A DNA stretch of 64,000 bases, taken from NCBI RefSeq assembly GCF_015832195.1, contig NC_052018.1:55365666-55429665 (forward strand), read 5' to 3'. The notes beneath the pieces were generated by a model that was given only the letters and a program-made list of their open reading frames with translations, searched no databases and was not told the DNA's origin. Source of the DNA: Motacilla alba alba (lineage: Eukaryota > Chordata > Aves > Passeriformes > Motacillidae). How positions within the stretch are numbered: position 1 is the stretch's first letter; each line of letters opens with the position of its first letter. Shown here piece by piece: positions 13,205 to 26,059 of this stretch. Both the position numbers and the translations under genes were made by a program.

Positions 13205-15257
13205 CTCATTTTTATGTGAATTAAAAAGGCTTCAGATACTCACAAACATGCTACAAAAGTTTAGAAAGTGTGTTGGGATCCTCAAATGAAAGACATTAGA
13301 AAATCACAAGGTATTCTTTCATAGTACAATTCGTTAATGTGGTTTCTCTTCCACCTGCCAGATTCAAATGCTATGGTATGCAGCAATTCTGGTTTGAAAG
13401 AATAAAATTACTTCTACTTTATTATATTATAAAATGTATTTATCATATTACTACAAAAGCTGAAACATGATGTAGCTCTCTCAAGTACAATCTAGCAAGC
13501 ATAGCTAACTGGAAAAGCTGCTTGTTCTGTTGTCTCCAGTAAAGCCATTTTCTATCAAATGGAGGCAAATCTGATGATGTTTTCGGTGCAAACGATATCT
13601 GACACAGGGCACACACATCCTGAGGTAAAGGTCATTTTCTGGTGTAGCACATGAGTCTTTAATAAACACCTCTTGAACTCGAGGATAAATGTTTCTTTCA
13701 CAATAAGGTAATCCTATTAAGCCATCCTGAGCATACAAAAACAGTCTAAGTATCTTAATAAGATATCAACAAAATGATTGCGCAACGATACATCCTTGTT
13801 GTTTGTATAAATAGAATAAGGTTCTCACATCCAAAACCTCCATGTTAATTCAGTCAGAGCATGGAATTGGGGTCTTTATGTAGCAATTAGAATACTAATA
13901 ATCCTGGCTGTGTTTAATACATGGGGAAAACAGATGGAAATAAAGGTGTCAACAAATTTGTTTGCACTCCTTTTACAGCTTTTCTGCAATACACTATAAT
14001 TTGTCAGTGTTTGAACTTTTCACCTTTGGTCATCTTGAAAAGACAGCAATAGGCTTTGCAATATGCTGAGGCAAAGGGGCAGAAGGAGACAGGTATGGAG
14101 GGAAAATCCTAGAGCAGATGGCACATGGCCTTGGAGCATTCCAACTGTGAGAACTCTTGACTCAACAAGTGATGAAGAAATGGCAGGAGCAGCACTTTCT
14201 GCAAGTAAAAATCAAAATCAAATCTCCTCAAATTATTCTGAAGAGGAACTCACCCGAATCTTGGACCTAATTTGAATGAAATCCTTAACTGGAGGGACTC
14301 ATCCATGTTGAATACATTGTCCCTGTGGAATGGGCAGTTGGTGCAGATGTGCTATTTCCCACAATATTTCCCACAAATTCTACAATCTGACTCGTGAGGA
14401 AGAAGAGAGGAGGATTCATAGCTGGCCAGACATGTGACCTCATTTCATTGCATGTAACGTGGTCCAGACCAGTCACTCCAGCTCACTGACAAAATCAATT
14501 CATGAGCATATTTTCAGTACATATGCAATTAATCTTTTTTATAGCTAAATTGCAAAAACTCCTTTATAACAATGGGACTGTAAAAGAAAAGGGGTCTTGC
14601 TACTTGGAGTTCAATGCATATTTTATTCTTGCTATCAGGAAATCAGACAGGACCAATGGCAAAAGTCTACAAGGCTTTTCACAACATGGAATGTAAGTCC
14701 CCAGAAGACAGGCTTTAGTGTGTATTAAATTTTATTAATTAATGTAAGGCACAGAAAAGCATTTCCACTGTTTGGGAGTGACATCCCTGAAGAACCCAAC
14801 TTACCCCTGCATGTAGTGCTGGTAAACTTAACACGTACGTAACAAAAATGAAAATAATTGAAGGTTCTTAATTAATGAATTCAACACACACGGTGGTTCC
14901 CTCAGCTGCCCTTACTTCAGACTAAACTACACAAATCAGTGTTTGTATTCCTTGTCAGAATCACTGAATGCATCATTCCAGACCTTGACTGAGTGCCATG
15001 TATTGTTACTCACACATGTTATCTCCAGGAAACAGTTGACATCTTAAAATTCCTTCTGCAAGGTGCCAAATTAGTTGGTCTGAGAACTCAAATCCACAAC
15101 TCACCCACAGAAAAGACACAGTCTTCATCTTGGCAGTCAGTACTTCCCATATTGCCTTCAGATGTATGCCATTCCTGGAAGGAGCAATTCCATAAAAAAA
15201 CTCTAGCACATGTTTAAATCCCTAGCACAGATTCACAAGCATCTCTTTTGAGGAAAG
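13205..15257. other. Non-coding stretch with one weak coding-like frame
   Basis: The stretch is mostly featureless. A 70-codon plus-strand frame at 14063-14275 ends in an acidic, polar tail (SEEELTRILDLI then stop) that reads protein-like. It has no recognised homolog and no convincing exon signals. Confidence 0.5.
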
Positions 15258-15324
15258 CACATGCTTAAAATTAAGCATGTGGCCTAAGTACTTCCATGAA
15301 CACCAGTGCTTTCCTGCACTGGTG
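15258..15324. repeat. Two consecutive short hairpins
   Basis: CACATGCTTAA (15258-15268) pairs perfectly with TTAAGCATGTG (15271-15281) around a 2-base loop. Only 19 bases later, CACCAGTGC (15301-15309) pairs perfectly with GCACTGGTG (15316-15324) around a 6-base loop. The function is unknown. Confidence 0.8.
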
Positions 15325-18300
15325 ACACTAGGAAGGACTGTCCGAGTTCTTCATGCCCAAGCAGCAGCTGAGATGCTCTCAGTGATGTGGGTACCACTTG
15401 GCCCTGTACCAGTGCTAACAGGCTGTCTCCTGTAAGTCACTAGGCAGCTGTCAATTAGTGTGCCACTTGCTTAAAATACATTTACTTTCCTCACTGAAAT
15501 TTTGCTTTTGGACTAGGTTCTTTTTTCTTGTGTTTTTTTTTTTCTTTATAGTACAGGGTTGGTCAAAAGCAAGTGGAATGAAAGAAAGTCCTTGGCTTTT
15601 TGCAGGAGACTCAATAAGGTTATGGAACTTGCAGGGGAAGTTTTAGTTTGCTTTTTGTTTAATGTTGTTTTCCTAAATGTTTCTTAGACTCAGGAAAATG
15701 AACCTCAATCCTTTAATGAGTCTGGGCTTCCTGAGGTTTCCCCCTTCCTTGCATCTGAAATACCTTTGCCTACCTCCAGCCAAAAGGGGAACTGTTTTGC
15801 TTTTTGTGGTTTCACCATCATTTCAGGATTTTATTCATTGACTGATGTTTATAATGTTCCACCGAGGGCCCAAGGAATCTTTTCTGTCTGTCTTTTCTAT
15901 TTTTTTATTTTAGAAACACAACATAGGGAACTATCTTAACAGAAAAAAATGACTTCTTATATTAATCAAACTATTGTGATTAACCCTGATTGTTTATTCA
16001 TTAAAAAATTAAGTAGAACAATCAGTTTCTGCCAAATAAAACACTCAGCTATTTCAATTACTGTTTTAATTGGCTGGGCCTGCCTGTCAGATTATCCTCT
16101 AATCTGTACAAGAATGTTGTTTGGAAGAGATGAGGCATGCCTGACTTGGAGACCTCAGTCATCATTCCAGCACATTCCAGTCCAAATATTGTTCTGTTAG
16201 CACAGTGAAGCTACATGACCAGTAAGCTCTGGGTCTGCTCCTTTCTAGAGATCCAATGTAAGACACTTTGGCTGCACCATTGGAAATGCCTGAAGACCCT
16301 GATGTGAAGGAAAAAAGTGAAAGTGAAAGCTCTAAAGCTTTTTAGGCACATTTGGTGTGTTTACATATTATCTGAACTGCTGTTAGAATGGATTTAATAA
16401 TAGTTATAAGAAGAAATGGTGGAAAAGCAGTCTTGGGACCTGTGATCCCTCACAGAGAGGCCTCTCCATAATCTTGACTCAGGATTTATCATTTCAGTGA
16501 CTCTGTGGACATTAATATTCATTAAGAATCACCACATACTCATCCTGCTCCTTGCATCCTTCCTCTAAGCTACTACCTTCTGCTGGAGAGGATACTGGTC
16601 TAGGCAGGTTTTTTTCTGAGACAACATGTATCCACTTTAGAGTTCCACTGAACCAGGACTGTACTTTGGAGGTGAATATGACAGTCCTACTCACTTCCGG
16701 TGCTTAGGTTTGCACAATGGAACTGGTTTAGGATTAATGAATTTGGTTTGTCCCACAGCTGAACAATGGGACCACAGCAAGGATTCTCTAGCACAAGTCA
16801 GACCTGGTGCCGGGCAATAATTGGTCTGAAGCCTGAAAAACCCTAGCATATGTGTGATTTTGGATGTCAAATCCTCAGCATCAGTTAGATAGCTCTGCAA
16901 ATTATCTTCTGTTGAAATGCAATACATATTAATGGATAAATTCAGAAGCATACACAGGTTGCAACCACCACAATATCAAGTCATCTGCATGGATAATAGA
17001 AAGCAGAGAAATGGCAAAATGCAGCTCATAGATTACCAAGGGGAATGAACTGAGAGTTTAGGATGCTTCTTTCTACCCCGCCTTTAGGGACAACAAAATT
17101 CAAGAGGCAGTGAGCAGGTCATAACGCACTGGCCACATGTAAAGTAAATACAGTCACTATTTTTGCAATAATCAATTAGTGCAAGCTCACAGATCAGGGA
17201 AATGATGATGCTCAAGCAGAGCTAGTAACAGACCAAAAAATCAAGCCATCAAAGTGCAAAGCTTTATGTTTAACTTTGACCTTGATAATTTATATATTTA
17301 ATTGCTAATGTAAAACATGAAATTATATTTGCAACCCAGTAAACTATGGAAAGGCAGCTTTTTATTTTCTACAGTTTATACAACCTGGGCAAACCAAATC
17401 TGAAATTCCTTTGAAGAGATCTGTCATTAAATCTAGCTTTTGCCTGTGCGGGTAAACTTTTATGACTGTGTTTCAAGACTTTCACTTTTTTATTCAGTAT
17501 TGATATAATGGAGAACCTTTAACAGAAGAACCTTTCAGAAGTAAACAAACAATGCCCTACAGACTTGTTTTTCAAGAATCTTATGGTTAAACTGCATAAC
17601 GCTTTTGCATACCCATACAACAAACACAAATCCAAAGGTGAGCATGGAGGCAGAGCGAGAGCTCAAAGAGAAATGCAGCTCAAAGAACTCAATGATTTTT
17701 CAGTGTTTAAGTATTTCTCAGAATTTAAACTGGTTGAACATTTTCAGATAGTAAATGAATTCCCTTCATCTGTTGCTCTAGATACAAAGCAGAAGTTACA
17801 TAACAGCTAATGCTCTCTGAACAGTGATTATATTTATACCACTCTGTTTATGTTGATTTATGTTGATATTTGACACCAAATGATGGTGAAAATGCACATG
17901 AGACAGTCATGATCTATAAATTTATTTGGTGATTGTCTTAAGTAATTTGTTGAAGACCATATTTTATCTGCCTAGGGTTATTCTACTCTGTGTACCGATA
18001 ACCATCACAGCTGGATAGAAGGGACATTGACATCAAACCATAAGCAGTGCCAGAACCCATATTGGGCCTCTGAGACTTACCCGAGCTTTTTTGTCAGAAG
18101 AAAAACTTCTTGCAGATGATTGCTCAGTTTATGCCTCAATTTTTAGGGCAGGGTGGAGGTGGATATTTTATTTCATAATCTTTGATTCCTGTTTCTTTCC
18201 TGAAACACTAGTGATTTGGAGATCTTGTTGTGTGTATCTCTGTCGGTCAGATATTTTAGTAAATGTACATTTGAACCCATCAGCAAATTTCAATCAAACT

Positions 18301-19309
18301 CAGTAGTCTTGAAAAGAGAGATGACATCCATGTAGAAGAGAGATGAATGCTCACAATAGGGTGAGCTAAACTGACTGTGGTGAGCTAAACATCAGGCAAA
18401 AAAATCACAAAAGGGAGACCTGATGGAAGCTCTGCTTCTTGCTTCTAACAGAACCATCAGTAAGGTTTGTATCTGATTTTGTATCATAAACCTAATTTCT
18501 TAGTTAAGGTTTCTTTTATGTGTGGGACTAGGACTGCAGAAGAGTGAATGCTGAAGCTCTAGTAATGTGAATTTCATACTCAGTTCAGAACAACTTCCAT
18601 TTTAAGAGAAGTAGCAATAGCTCCCCCTTTGTTTTTATATTCTTAGATAGAAAAAGTGTACTCAAAAAGTAACATTAAACTTAGTTTGCTCTAGTTTCAA
18701 GAAAGGTTAGATCCAAACTGAGTTGTGGATTTTTCCTCTCAGGAAATGGGGACTTAGGAAAAAACCAAAAACCCCAGATGAACTATGAAAAATGAAATTG
18801 CAGTGAGCTACTGTCCATGCCCTGACTCCCCTTGTCATTACCTAAGCCACGGAAAGCAGGTTTGATCATACAACACTTTCTCAGCTGAACAGCCCTGGGG
18901 AGTCACTCAGGCAGATACTCTACAGCAAAGTCTATCAATCAGAGCCTACCATAGCTGCAGTTTCACCTTTTGACCTGTTCAATCTGACAATAAAAAAATC
19001 TATTTCTTTCATGAGTCCTTGCAACACATGTTTTAAAGCTAGTTCAAAAGGTGTTTATTTTCCCTCCAAAACAAAGAAGCATTATGAAGTCAACAAAACT
19101 GTTCCCACAACAAGCACAGATCCTCTTGGCATGGTGACAGCTCCAAAGAAAGATGTTAACCACTGAAACCTGGCCACCAAATAGTTTCATATATTTTTTG
19201 TATTTTCACATGCACACATATTGCCAGAACTTTGCCAAAAAACAAGAAAGGTGTTGTGCATGACCTGAACTTTCAGCAATTCTTATTTCTAAATACTTAT
19301 TATGTGAAA
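15325..19309. other. Non-coding stretch, nothing assignable
   Basis: The stretch contains T-rich runs near 15520-15550 and the IRF-like motif at 16315. No open frame exceeds about 86 codons. I see no transposon, RNA gene or exon signature. Confidence 0.6.
16315..16330 (+). promoter_or_regulatory. IRF/ISRE-like motif (two AAGTGA hexamers)
   Basis: The sequence AAGTGAAAGTGAAAGC contains two head-to-tail AAGTGA hexamers. It fits the GAAANNGAAA core bound by interferon regulatory factors. The match is exact to the core, but such a short motif can arise by chance in 64 kb, and no promoter or transcript start is evident nearby. Confidence 0.35.
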
Positions 19310-19372
19310 GATGGTGATGATGATGAGAAGTAGGATGAAGATGGTAATAATAATAATAATATTAATAATAAA
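19310..19372. repeat. Compound trinucleotide tract, GAT-rich then (TAA)n
   Basis: Imperfect GAT/GATG units run from about 19310 to 19344. They are followed by (TAA)n with one ATT interruption from 19345 to 19372. Further scattered AATAAT units continue to about 19500. Confidence 0.9.
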
Positions 19373-22068
19373 GGGAAATGTGTGAGGAAGAGAAGGAATT
19401 ATGAAGAAGGGTTTGGAAATGCTATATAATTGTGGCATCATAATAAATGCAATAATAATGATGGCTAAATAATTCTATATAATGATGGTATTATTATAGT
19501 TGCTTTTACAGTAAAATCTTTTAAAATAGAACTTTAAAAATAGAACTTTATGAATAATTTCACTTAAAGGTAAGCTATTAAATTAACCACAAGAGTAAAG
19601 GAGATGCTTTCAAAATATAAGCAGGACAGAGCTATTCACAATTTTGAATTTCAATAAATGATACTTGTACCCTTTGCAAATATAGACAAAATAATTTATG
19701 TGTGCCTGACTATTTATTTATAGTTAGACTCTGAGGAGAGATATCAAAAGAAGAATCAGAGTTTGTTTGGATTACTAGGAAAAGATCATTTTGGCAGCCG
19801 CAGAAAGTGTGAGAGGAAAGGGTTTTGGAAGTAAGATAAAAAGGATTGGTTTAAGTTAGACTACACTTAAGCTGACCTTAAGACATTCAGGATGCAAAAT
19901 TGCGGAAGGAAAAAAAAAGCTAAGCAGAAAGATGCTAGAGAAGGAAAAAAGGAGCCATTTTTTGAAGCAGGGTTGTTGACTCAGGGTTAACAGCTAAATG
20001 CATACCAATGGTGACAGACAAGTGGTGAGTGGTGGGGAAGCAGAGATGAGCTACAAAAGCCTTGGAGGATGAACATTCACAGCTGACCATGGCATGTGAT
20101 GGGCAGACATTCCACTGAGGCACAGAAATACTGTACGAATGTAGCAAACCATTTAATTTAGGAAGTAGTTGGATTTCAGACCTAGATTATCAAGTGGTGT
20201 GATGAAGCAAATTCATGCAGTAAGAGCAAAGGTAGAATACTTTTGAAACTATTTTGAGAAAATGCAGATTCAGTCACTACAAATCTTAAAAGAAAAGGGT
20301 AATTTAATGTACATCTTGTTAAGAGTATTGAAAATTTAGGGTAAGTAGCTATTAATTTTAGAGGAATATTTTATTGATTTGTGCACAGACCCTTAAAACA
20401 TATTTTTAGATCATCAGCTGAAAGATGCTAAAGTAATGAGAAAGCTTTATTAGCTGTATGTGTAATCATTTTAATAGAACAGTAACTTTTTCTACTGAAA
20501 GAAAAATAAGAACATTATTAGATTTAAACATACCTTAAAATTCTATTTGATTGAAGTACCTCTTAAAATGGATCATTTTGGGCTATTATCAAACCAACTG
20601 AATTGTCCTTGAACTTTCCATGCTTAAGAGAACTAAGCATGTTTTCAAGAACCATTCAAAGAGCTTATATGTTAAGTAAAATAGCAGTTAAAATCAGCTA
20701 ATAAGAAAAACCAGGTACAGATACTTAGATAAAATACAATACTGTATTTATACCCTGTCTTGAAGACAAACCTGTTTATTTCATCTAAGTGCTTTCCTAA
20801 ATCTAGGAAATCTAGGAAATCTATGCTCATAATTAGGTATGAAATTGGTGATGAATTACCACATTGCATCAACCACACTCTCCCAAATACTGCTTTAATT
20901 AGCAAATGATCCTGTTTAACCTAACTGAGACCATTCTGGTCACATTTTTAAAGCAGTAGATGAGAAAAGCATTTGGGGAATGGCTGGTTTATTAGTTCAT
21001 TGTTTATAGTCCATACTACATCTGCCTTGGGGGGATAAATGAATGTTTTGTAACCTTTTTTTTTTTTAAACTAGAGCTGAATATTCCAACACTATTTATA
21101 AAGCCACACATTTTAGCATGCAGAGCAGTCAGAAACATTCCATAGGCATCTGCTGGGACATGGACTACTACTCTGCCAACTTTCTGTGGGCAATATTTTT
21201 TTACTGCAATGAAGAGAATTCCTTTGAAAGAACAGGCAAATATATGTGTAGTTTACATACTTTTGTAGTTCACATATTTTGTGGCTAAAAATATCCAAAG
21301 TGCATACTCCACCTTCAGACTGAGACTTGGAAGCAGATCCAACTGCAGAGTGCAGCTCTTGTGTGAGGCTGATTTTCTTGTGTGTGAAAATAATTTATTA
21401 AAAAAAAAAAACAAAATGAAAAAACAGAAATTTTAAACCTTGGAATCTGTCATGGAATGAATATTTCTTTCATAATTTTATTTCAGAAGATGATTGGTCC
21501 AACCGTCTCTGTAAAAGGATAGACTTGCATTCTTGGACAGCAGCGGAAAAAATAAAATACAAAGACTTCCTAAAATCTGATGTTTGGACTGACCAATCTG
21601 AGGGAAAATATATCACTTGGCTTTAAAGACTTGCAATATCACAGCAACAGACTGTCCTAGTTTTCTGTCAGGTTGACTCACATGTTTGTAGTCTCACAAT
21701 GACTTTCTCATATAAAGCAAACAAACATACATTTACTACTGAATTTAAGTAGGATATTGATTATGCTCCTGCAGTATTTCTACAAATGAGAATGACCTGC
21801 ACATGAAGGTCAAGATCCCAGTTGTACTTCTCCAACTGGACAAGTTGTGGAGAGTGGGAACTGTTCCTACAGATTTAGAAAGTAAAGGTGGTCTTTTTAG
21901 TCTTACTATGCTCTATTATTCCATGCCATTTTAGCATCTAGATTTGCAAACGTATAGCTGCAAAAATACTTAAGGTGAGAGCATTTATTCTGAGCTATTT
22001 TCTTTAAAAAGAATAATTTCATATCTAAAATGATAATCCAAAGGAAACTTAAGAATAAATGATTTATC
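19373..22068. other. A+T-rich non-coding stretch
   Basis: No coding frame above 77 codons and no transposon was recognised. Small items are the 9-bp tandem repeat at 20799 and A/T homopolymer runs near 21059-21068 and 21400-21412. Confidence 0.6.
20799..20825. repeat. 9-bp tandem repeat, three copies
   Basis: AAATCTAGG occurs at 20799-20807 and 20808-20816, and once more with a single change at 20817-20825. Confidence 0.8.
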
Positions 22069-22390
22069 TGTTGTGGCAAGTTGACCTTGGCTAGATACCA
22101 GGTGCCCACCAAAATGCTCTCTCACACCCCCTTTGCAGCTGGACAAGGGAGAGAAAAACAGCTTATAGTTTGAGATAAGGCAGTTTAGTAAAGCAAAAGT
22201 AAAAAGCTGTACATGCACAAGCAAAAGAAAAAACTGAAGATTTTATTCTCTAGTTCCCATCCACAAGCATTATCTGGCCACCTTCTGGGAAGTAGAGCTT
22301 TAGCACCTGTAGCAGTTGCTCCAGAAGGCCAATGTTGTAAAGAACAAATTTCCGCCCTTTCTCCTTCTTTTCATATTTTTCTTTTCCTGC
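22069..22390 (-). mobile_element. Avian endogenous retrovirus LTR remnant (antisense)
   Basis: The left edge TGTTGTGGCAAGTTGACC (22069-22086), then GGTGCCCACC (22101-22110), then AGCTGGACAAGGGAGAG (22137-22153) and GAGATAAGGCAGTTTAGTAA (22172-22191) follow in the order of a very common bird ERV LTR. AGTTCCCATCC, CACCTTCTGGGAAGTAG and TCCGCCCTTTCTCCTTC continue the match to about 22370. On the minus strand the 22172-22191 block reads as the degenerate poly(A)-signal region, followed by the LTR end at 22069, so the element's sense strand is minus. The far edge is uncertain because similarity fades after about 22390. No gag, pol or env frame accompanies it, so I read it as a solo or truncated LTR. 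The match is by memory of the family and not by alignment. Confidence 0.75.
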
Positions 22391-23380
22391 ATTGGCAAAA
22401 ATGAACTCCATTTCAGCTAGACCCATTACATCTGGACATTTGTGCAATGATGTGAACATAGGGGCTTTTCATGTGTTTTTTCTGTGTTTGTGGCAATTAC
22501 TTATCTTTCTTCCGATGCCATGTTCCCTCTTTTTAACCCATCCCAAAATGCAATTCAGTTGGTAAATAGGGATGTGGTAGTTTGCCCAGAGGGTGGAGGG
22601 GGTGTCCTGTGTCCTGCTGCCAGAGCAGACAGCAGCAGCAGCTATCAATGGTTTGCTGCGTGTCCTGACACCTTGGACCAGTGCCTGGAGCACTGGTGCA
22701 AGCTGACTCTCCAGACATGCCAGGCTCACTGCACGTACTCACAGGAGTTAATCTTTGCATCTAGTCTGATGCACCTGAAAACATTCCTGATCACATATGT
22801 TAGCCATCTGTACAGAGCATGCATACGTCTATTCCAGTCCAGGATTTTCCAGATGGAAACACGGGAGCACTTACTGCACACACACTGGGGTAGCCATCGT
22901 TAGGCATGACCTGAGTCCATGGTTGCACTTCCCAGCACACAGACAGCACACCAAATCAGGTTTCATTCACATGCATGCAAGTGCTCATCCACACACAGAG
23001 CAAAACTTTAAATTATTTCAATATTGCAATAACTTTCTCTCTTCCTCATAGGAATTTACTGAAGGTGAAGAAATTTATTGGCTATGAGAAGAGGGTAAAA
23101 AAACCCCTCAATTTTTTAAACTAGAAATGTCATTCAAGTTGTTCTTAATTTAATTTTTGTACTATTCACTCTCAAGAAGTACTTGTTTGACCCGGGATTC
23201 AGTTTCTAGGGTACAACTCACATCTGTTGTTTTCATCACGGGAAATAACTTTCCTTTCCTTTGACAGATAAGTAACATCAGGAAACTGCTGTTTAACTGG
23301 CCACAGTTGCCACCAACAAATTCCAAACAAGATGTAAAAAAGGGAAAAATGTGTTTCTTGCTCTCTGTGTTTCTTGTTCT
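22391..23380. other. Non-coding stretch, moderately GC-rich at 22.58-22.75 kb
   Basis: A 139-codon plus-strand frame (22484-22903) and overlapping minus-strand frames fall in a GC-richer patch, where stop codons are rarer. None resembles a known protein. CA-rich wording near 22870-23000 is not a true microsatellite. Part of the LTR could continue into the start. Confidence 0.5.
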
Positions 23381-23428
23381 CAATACGGTACAAGATATCT
23401 CATTTAGGAGATATCTTGTACCTTATTG
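23381..23428. repeat. 20-bp-arm inverted repeat (hairpin)
   Basis: CAATACGGTACAAGATATCT (23381-23400) and AGATATCTTGTACCTTATTG (23409-23428) are reverse complements except for one position. They flank an 8-base loop, CATTTAGG. The inner 14 bp are perfect. Confidence 0.92.
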
Positions 23429-26025
23429 TGGTATCCTTTGCCATCATTCGTCTCTAGTTGGGAAAAATATGTTTGTATTTCACTATGGACTTTCCTCACT
23501 CACTCATTAAAGAGTAGCTCAGACTTCCTAAGCAAGTTAACACCGTAAGATCATTGATCATATGCAACTAGCAAAATGCACTGCCTCTAATCTTGCCAAT
23601 TCTCTTGCTTTCACTAATTCAGAAAGGTGTTCTTGTTCCTTCTGCTCTGCATTAGTTAAGTTAGAGGATATTTCTTCATGGGAATCTGGGCCATGTCAAG
23701 TCACAGAGCCTTTCACATGAATTTACAAGGGAATAGTCTTTCTTTGGGAACATCTGCATGCTTCAGCAGCACCTTCAGTGTGAGGATGTCACTTTCTGCT
23801 TCCCAGCTAGGGTCTCCCTCTTCTCTGTTCAGAGAAGTAGCTCAGCTTATCACGGAAATAGGACATAAAGAGAAGAAAGCTCAAGGATGTACTTGTGATC
23901 ACAGAGTTGATTCTGGATGGCATTTGCTTGCAAAAGGATTATTTTCTCTTTTTTCTGTGTACTGGACCATGGAAAACTTGAAGGAGCCTCCTAAGTAGAT
24001 TCTGAGAGCCCTTGACTGTGAACTTCAATGCTGACTTCATTCTGGGCATCAGATTATTGATATGTATACCATCTGATGTCTTTCCTAAGGCTGGTTTTAT
24101 CCTAAAGACACTCAAAAAGAGAGATCAGTTTTGTTGACAGGAATGCCTTTGGAAAGACTTAGAGCTAGCACATCATAGGAGTAGTCAAAAACTGGCTAGC
24201 CTAATCTGCCTGGAATATCACTTGTTGCCTTTCAAAAAATATGAAGGAGTCCAATGAGCATCAAACAAAATTAAGTAGATCCAAAATAGAAATAAGACTG
24301 ATACACAGGGTTTGCACCAAGGTAACAAGGGATGGAAAGGGACTTCCACACACAGTAATGAGCAGTAATGACTTACCTTCTGAAAGAATATTTGTACCCT
24401 ACAGGTATTGGAAGTGCAGGTAGTTGAACTACAGCCACTGCAGTACTTACATATTTCAGATCTCAGATAGGCACCTGTAGCTCAGTACCAACCTGATCTT
24501 GTATTGCTGAACTGTGTGCCTTTGGGCTGAGGCTGATGCATGTCTGTCCACAACAAACCCATGCCAGAGAGTGCAAACCCAGCATAGACATACCCGGCAC
24601 CACAAATGCAGTGAGCTCTCTTGGTGTTTGTTCATCTTGGTTCCTTCTGTTTCAGTTTCAGCTCTCCTTCTCCAGCATATCTCATTTATACTGAAGTCAT
24701 TTATTTTGCTGATTCTAACACCTGTTGCCAATAGCCCTGTTGTAAACTAAAGTCTTCAAGTGACTTCCAAGGGTTGATTACTGCTGTTCTCTGCCTGTGT
24801 GTTTGGCTTGCTGAAGGCCTGAGCTCACCACTCCTCCAAGCAGCTCCAAGGTATGCACTAAGACCAGCAGAGCAGTGCCTGCACTGATGCAGTGAAATGC
24901 TGCTCAGGGAAGAATTGCAAATCACAAACAGTGCCATTTGTGCATACCCATAAACTCTGCTGCCAGAGTAGGCATCCATTCAGTAACACTGTGGACACAT
25001 TGATACCATGAAGACCATGAAAGGGTAAGATTCAAGCTATGAGATTTTAATTTCATCCACAGAATTCCCCATTCCAGAACAGAAAAGGTGCTCCAAAACC
25101 TTGACAAAACTTTCAAACTCTGCCTCTGTTCTTCATTTCTTGGAATAATCAGAATCAATGTGGTTAATACACAAATCAAATAAGCTCTGTATGTAAGTAG
25201 GTTCAGTCACACAAAGAGCACTAAATAAAAAATATCTAACAAAGGATCTTCACAATTTATAGCCTGCCAGACTTAAAACTGTGACAGTGAAGAGTTTCTT
25301 ATTTTCTCTAGAATGGTCCTGTAGATTATTACCCAATTAGAACTGCACCCCATTGAGGAATGCTTGCCTGGAAATCTCACACAATAAAATGTCATATTTC
25401 TTGCCTGATCTATAACAAAAATGAACACTTCAGCAGAGGGTCAAGGGAATGACATGCCATTACTACAGAAATTTTCTCCTATGGCTACTCTTTATTCTCC
25501 CAGTGGGATTCTTCCCAGGATAATGATGGAAAGCTGTTTGCACATGAACTGCTTCCCTTTTAGATCCAGCAGCCTGACAGGAATCATTCCTGCTCTAAAG
25601 ACCCTGAAGTCAAGTGAGCTGAACTCTTTTGGAGTGGGGCTCCAGTGCTTACAGCTTTTCTATTGAAAAATGGCTCTCTATAGGGTGAAAGAACGGAATC
25701 TTCATAAAATCTGTTCATCTTAGATAAAGCAAAACTGAACTGGAAAGCAATTCACAAACATGGGAAAGAAAATGTAGGCACAAGGTGCTCTGTTTTTAAG
25801 GGACTGTGAATAAGCAGCTTAATGATACTGGTATAATAGCAGACAGAAATGGATGCATGCACTATGCAGATCAGAAATGGATGTACCGCTCCCAGAAAGC
25901 AGCATGTGGACAACTGAGCAACAATCACATGCATTTCATGTAGCATCTCTCATGCAAGTTTGGCCCAGATAAGTTTGAAATACAGGTTTGGGAAAACAAT
26001 AATTTGGTGTAATGAATTTGTTGAC

Positions 26026-26026
<1 letters not shown>
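23429..26026. other. Non-coding stretch, nothing recognised
   Basis: Open frames up to 106 codons occur (23678-23998) without recognisable motifs. No repeat family was identified. Confidence 0.6.

Positions 26027-26058
<32 letters not shown>
26027..26058. repeat. Uninterrupted poly(A) run of 32
   Basis: There are 32 consecutive A residues, preceded by TTGACC and followed by GCAGGAAGC. It is the longest homopolymer in the window. No AATAAA lies in the 30 bases before it and no obvious target-site duplication flanks it. It may be a plain homopolymer rather than the tail of a retrocopy. Confidence 0.97.

Positions 26059-26059
<1 letters not shown>

Noticed and set aside
14063..14275. 70-codon frame with an acidic C-terminus
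   Set aside because: It is too short, has no homolog recognised and has no clear splice or promoter signals.
22484..22903. 139-codon plus-strand frame beside the LTR
   Set aside because: It has no resemblance to a viral or cellular protein. The local GC-rich patch explains the length, and it overlaps minus-strand frames of similar size.
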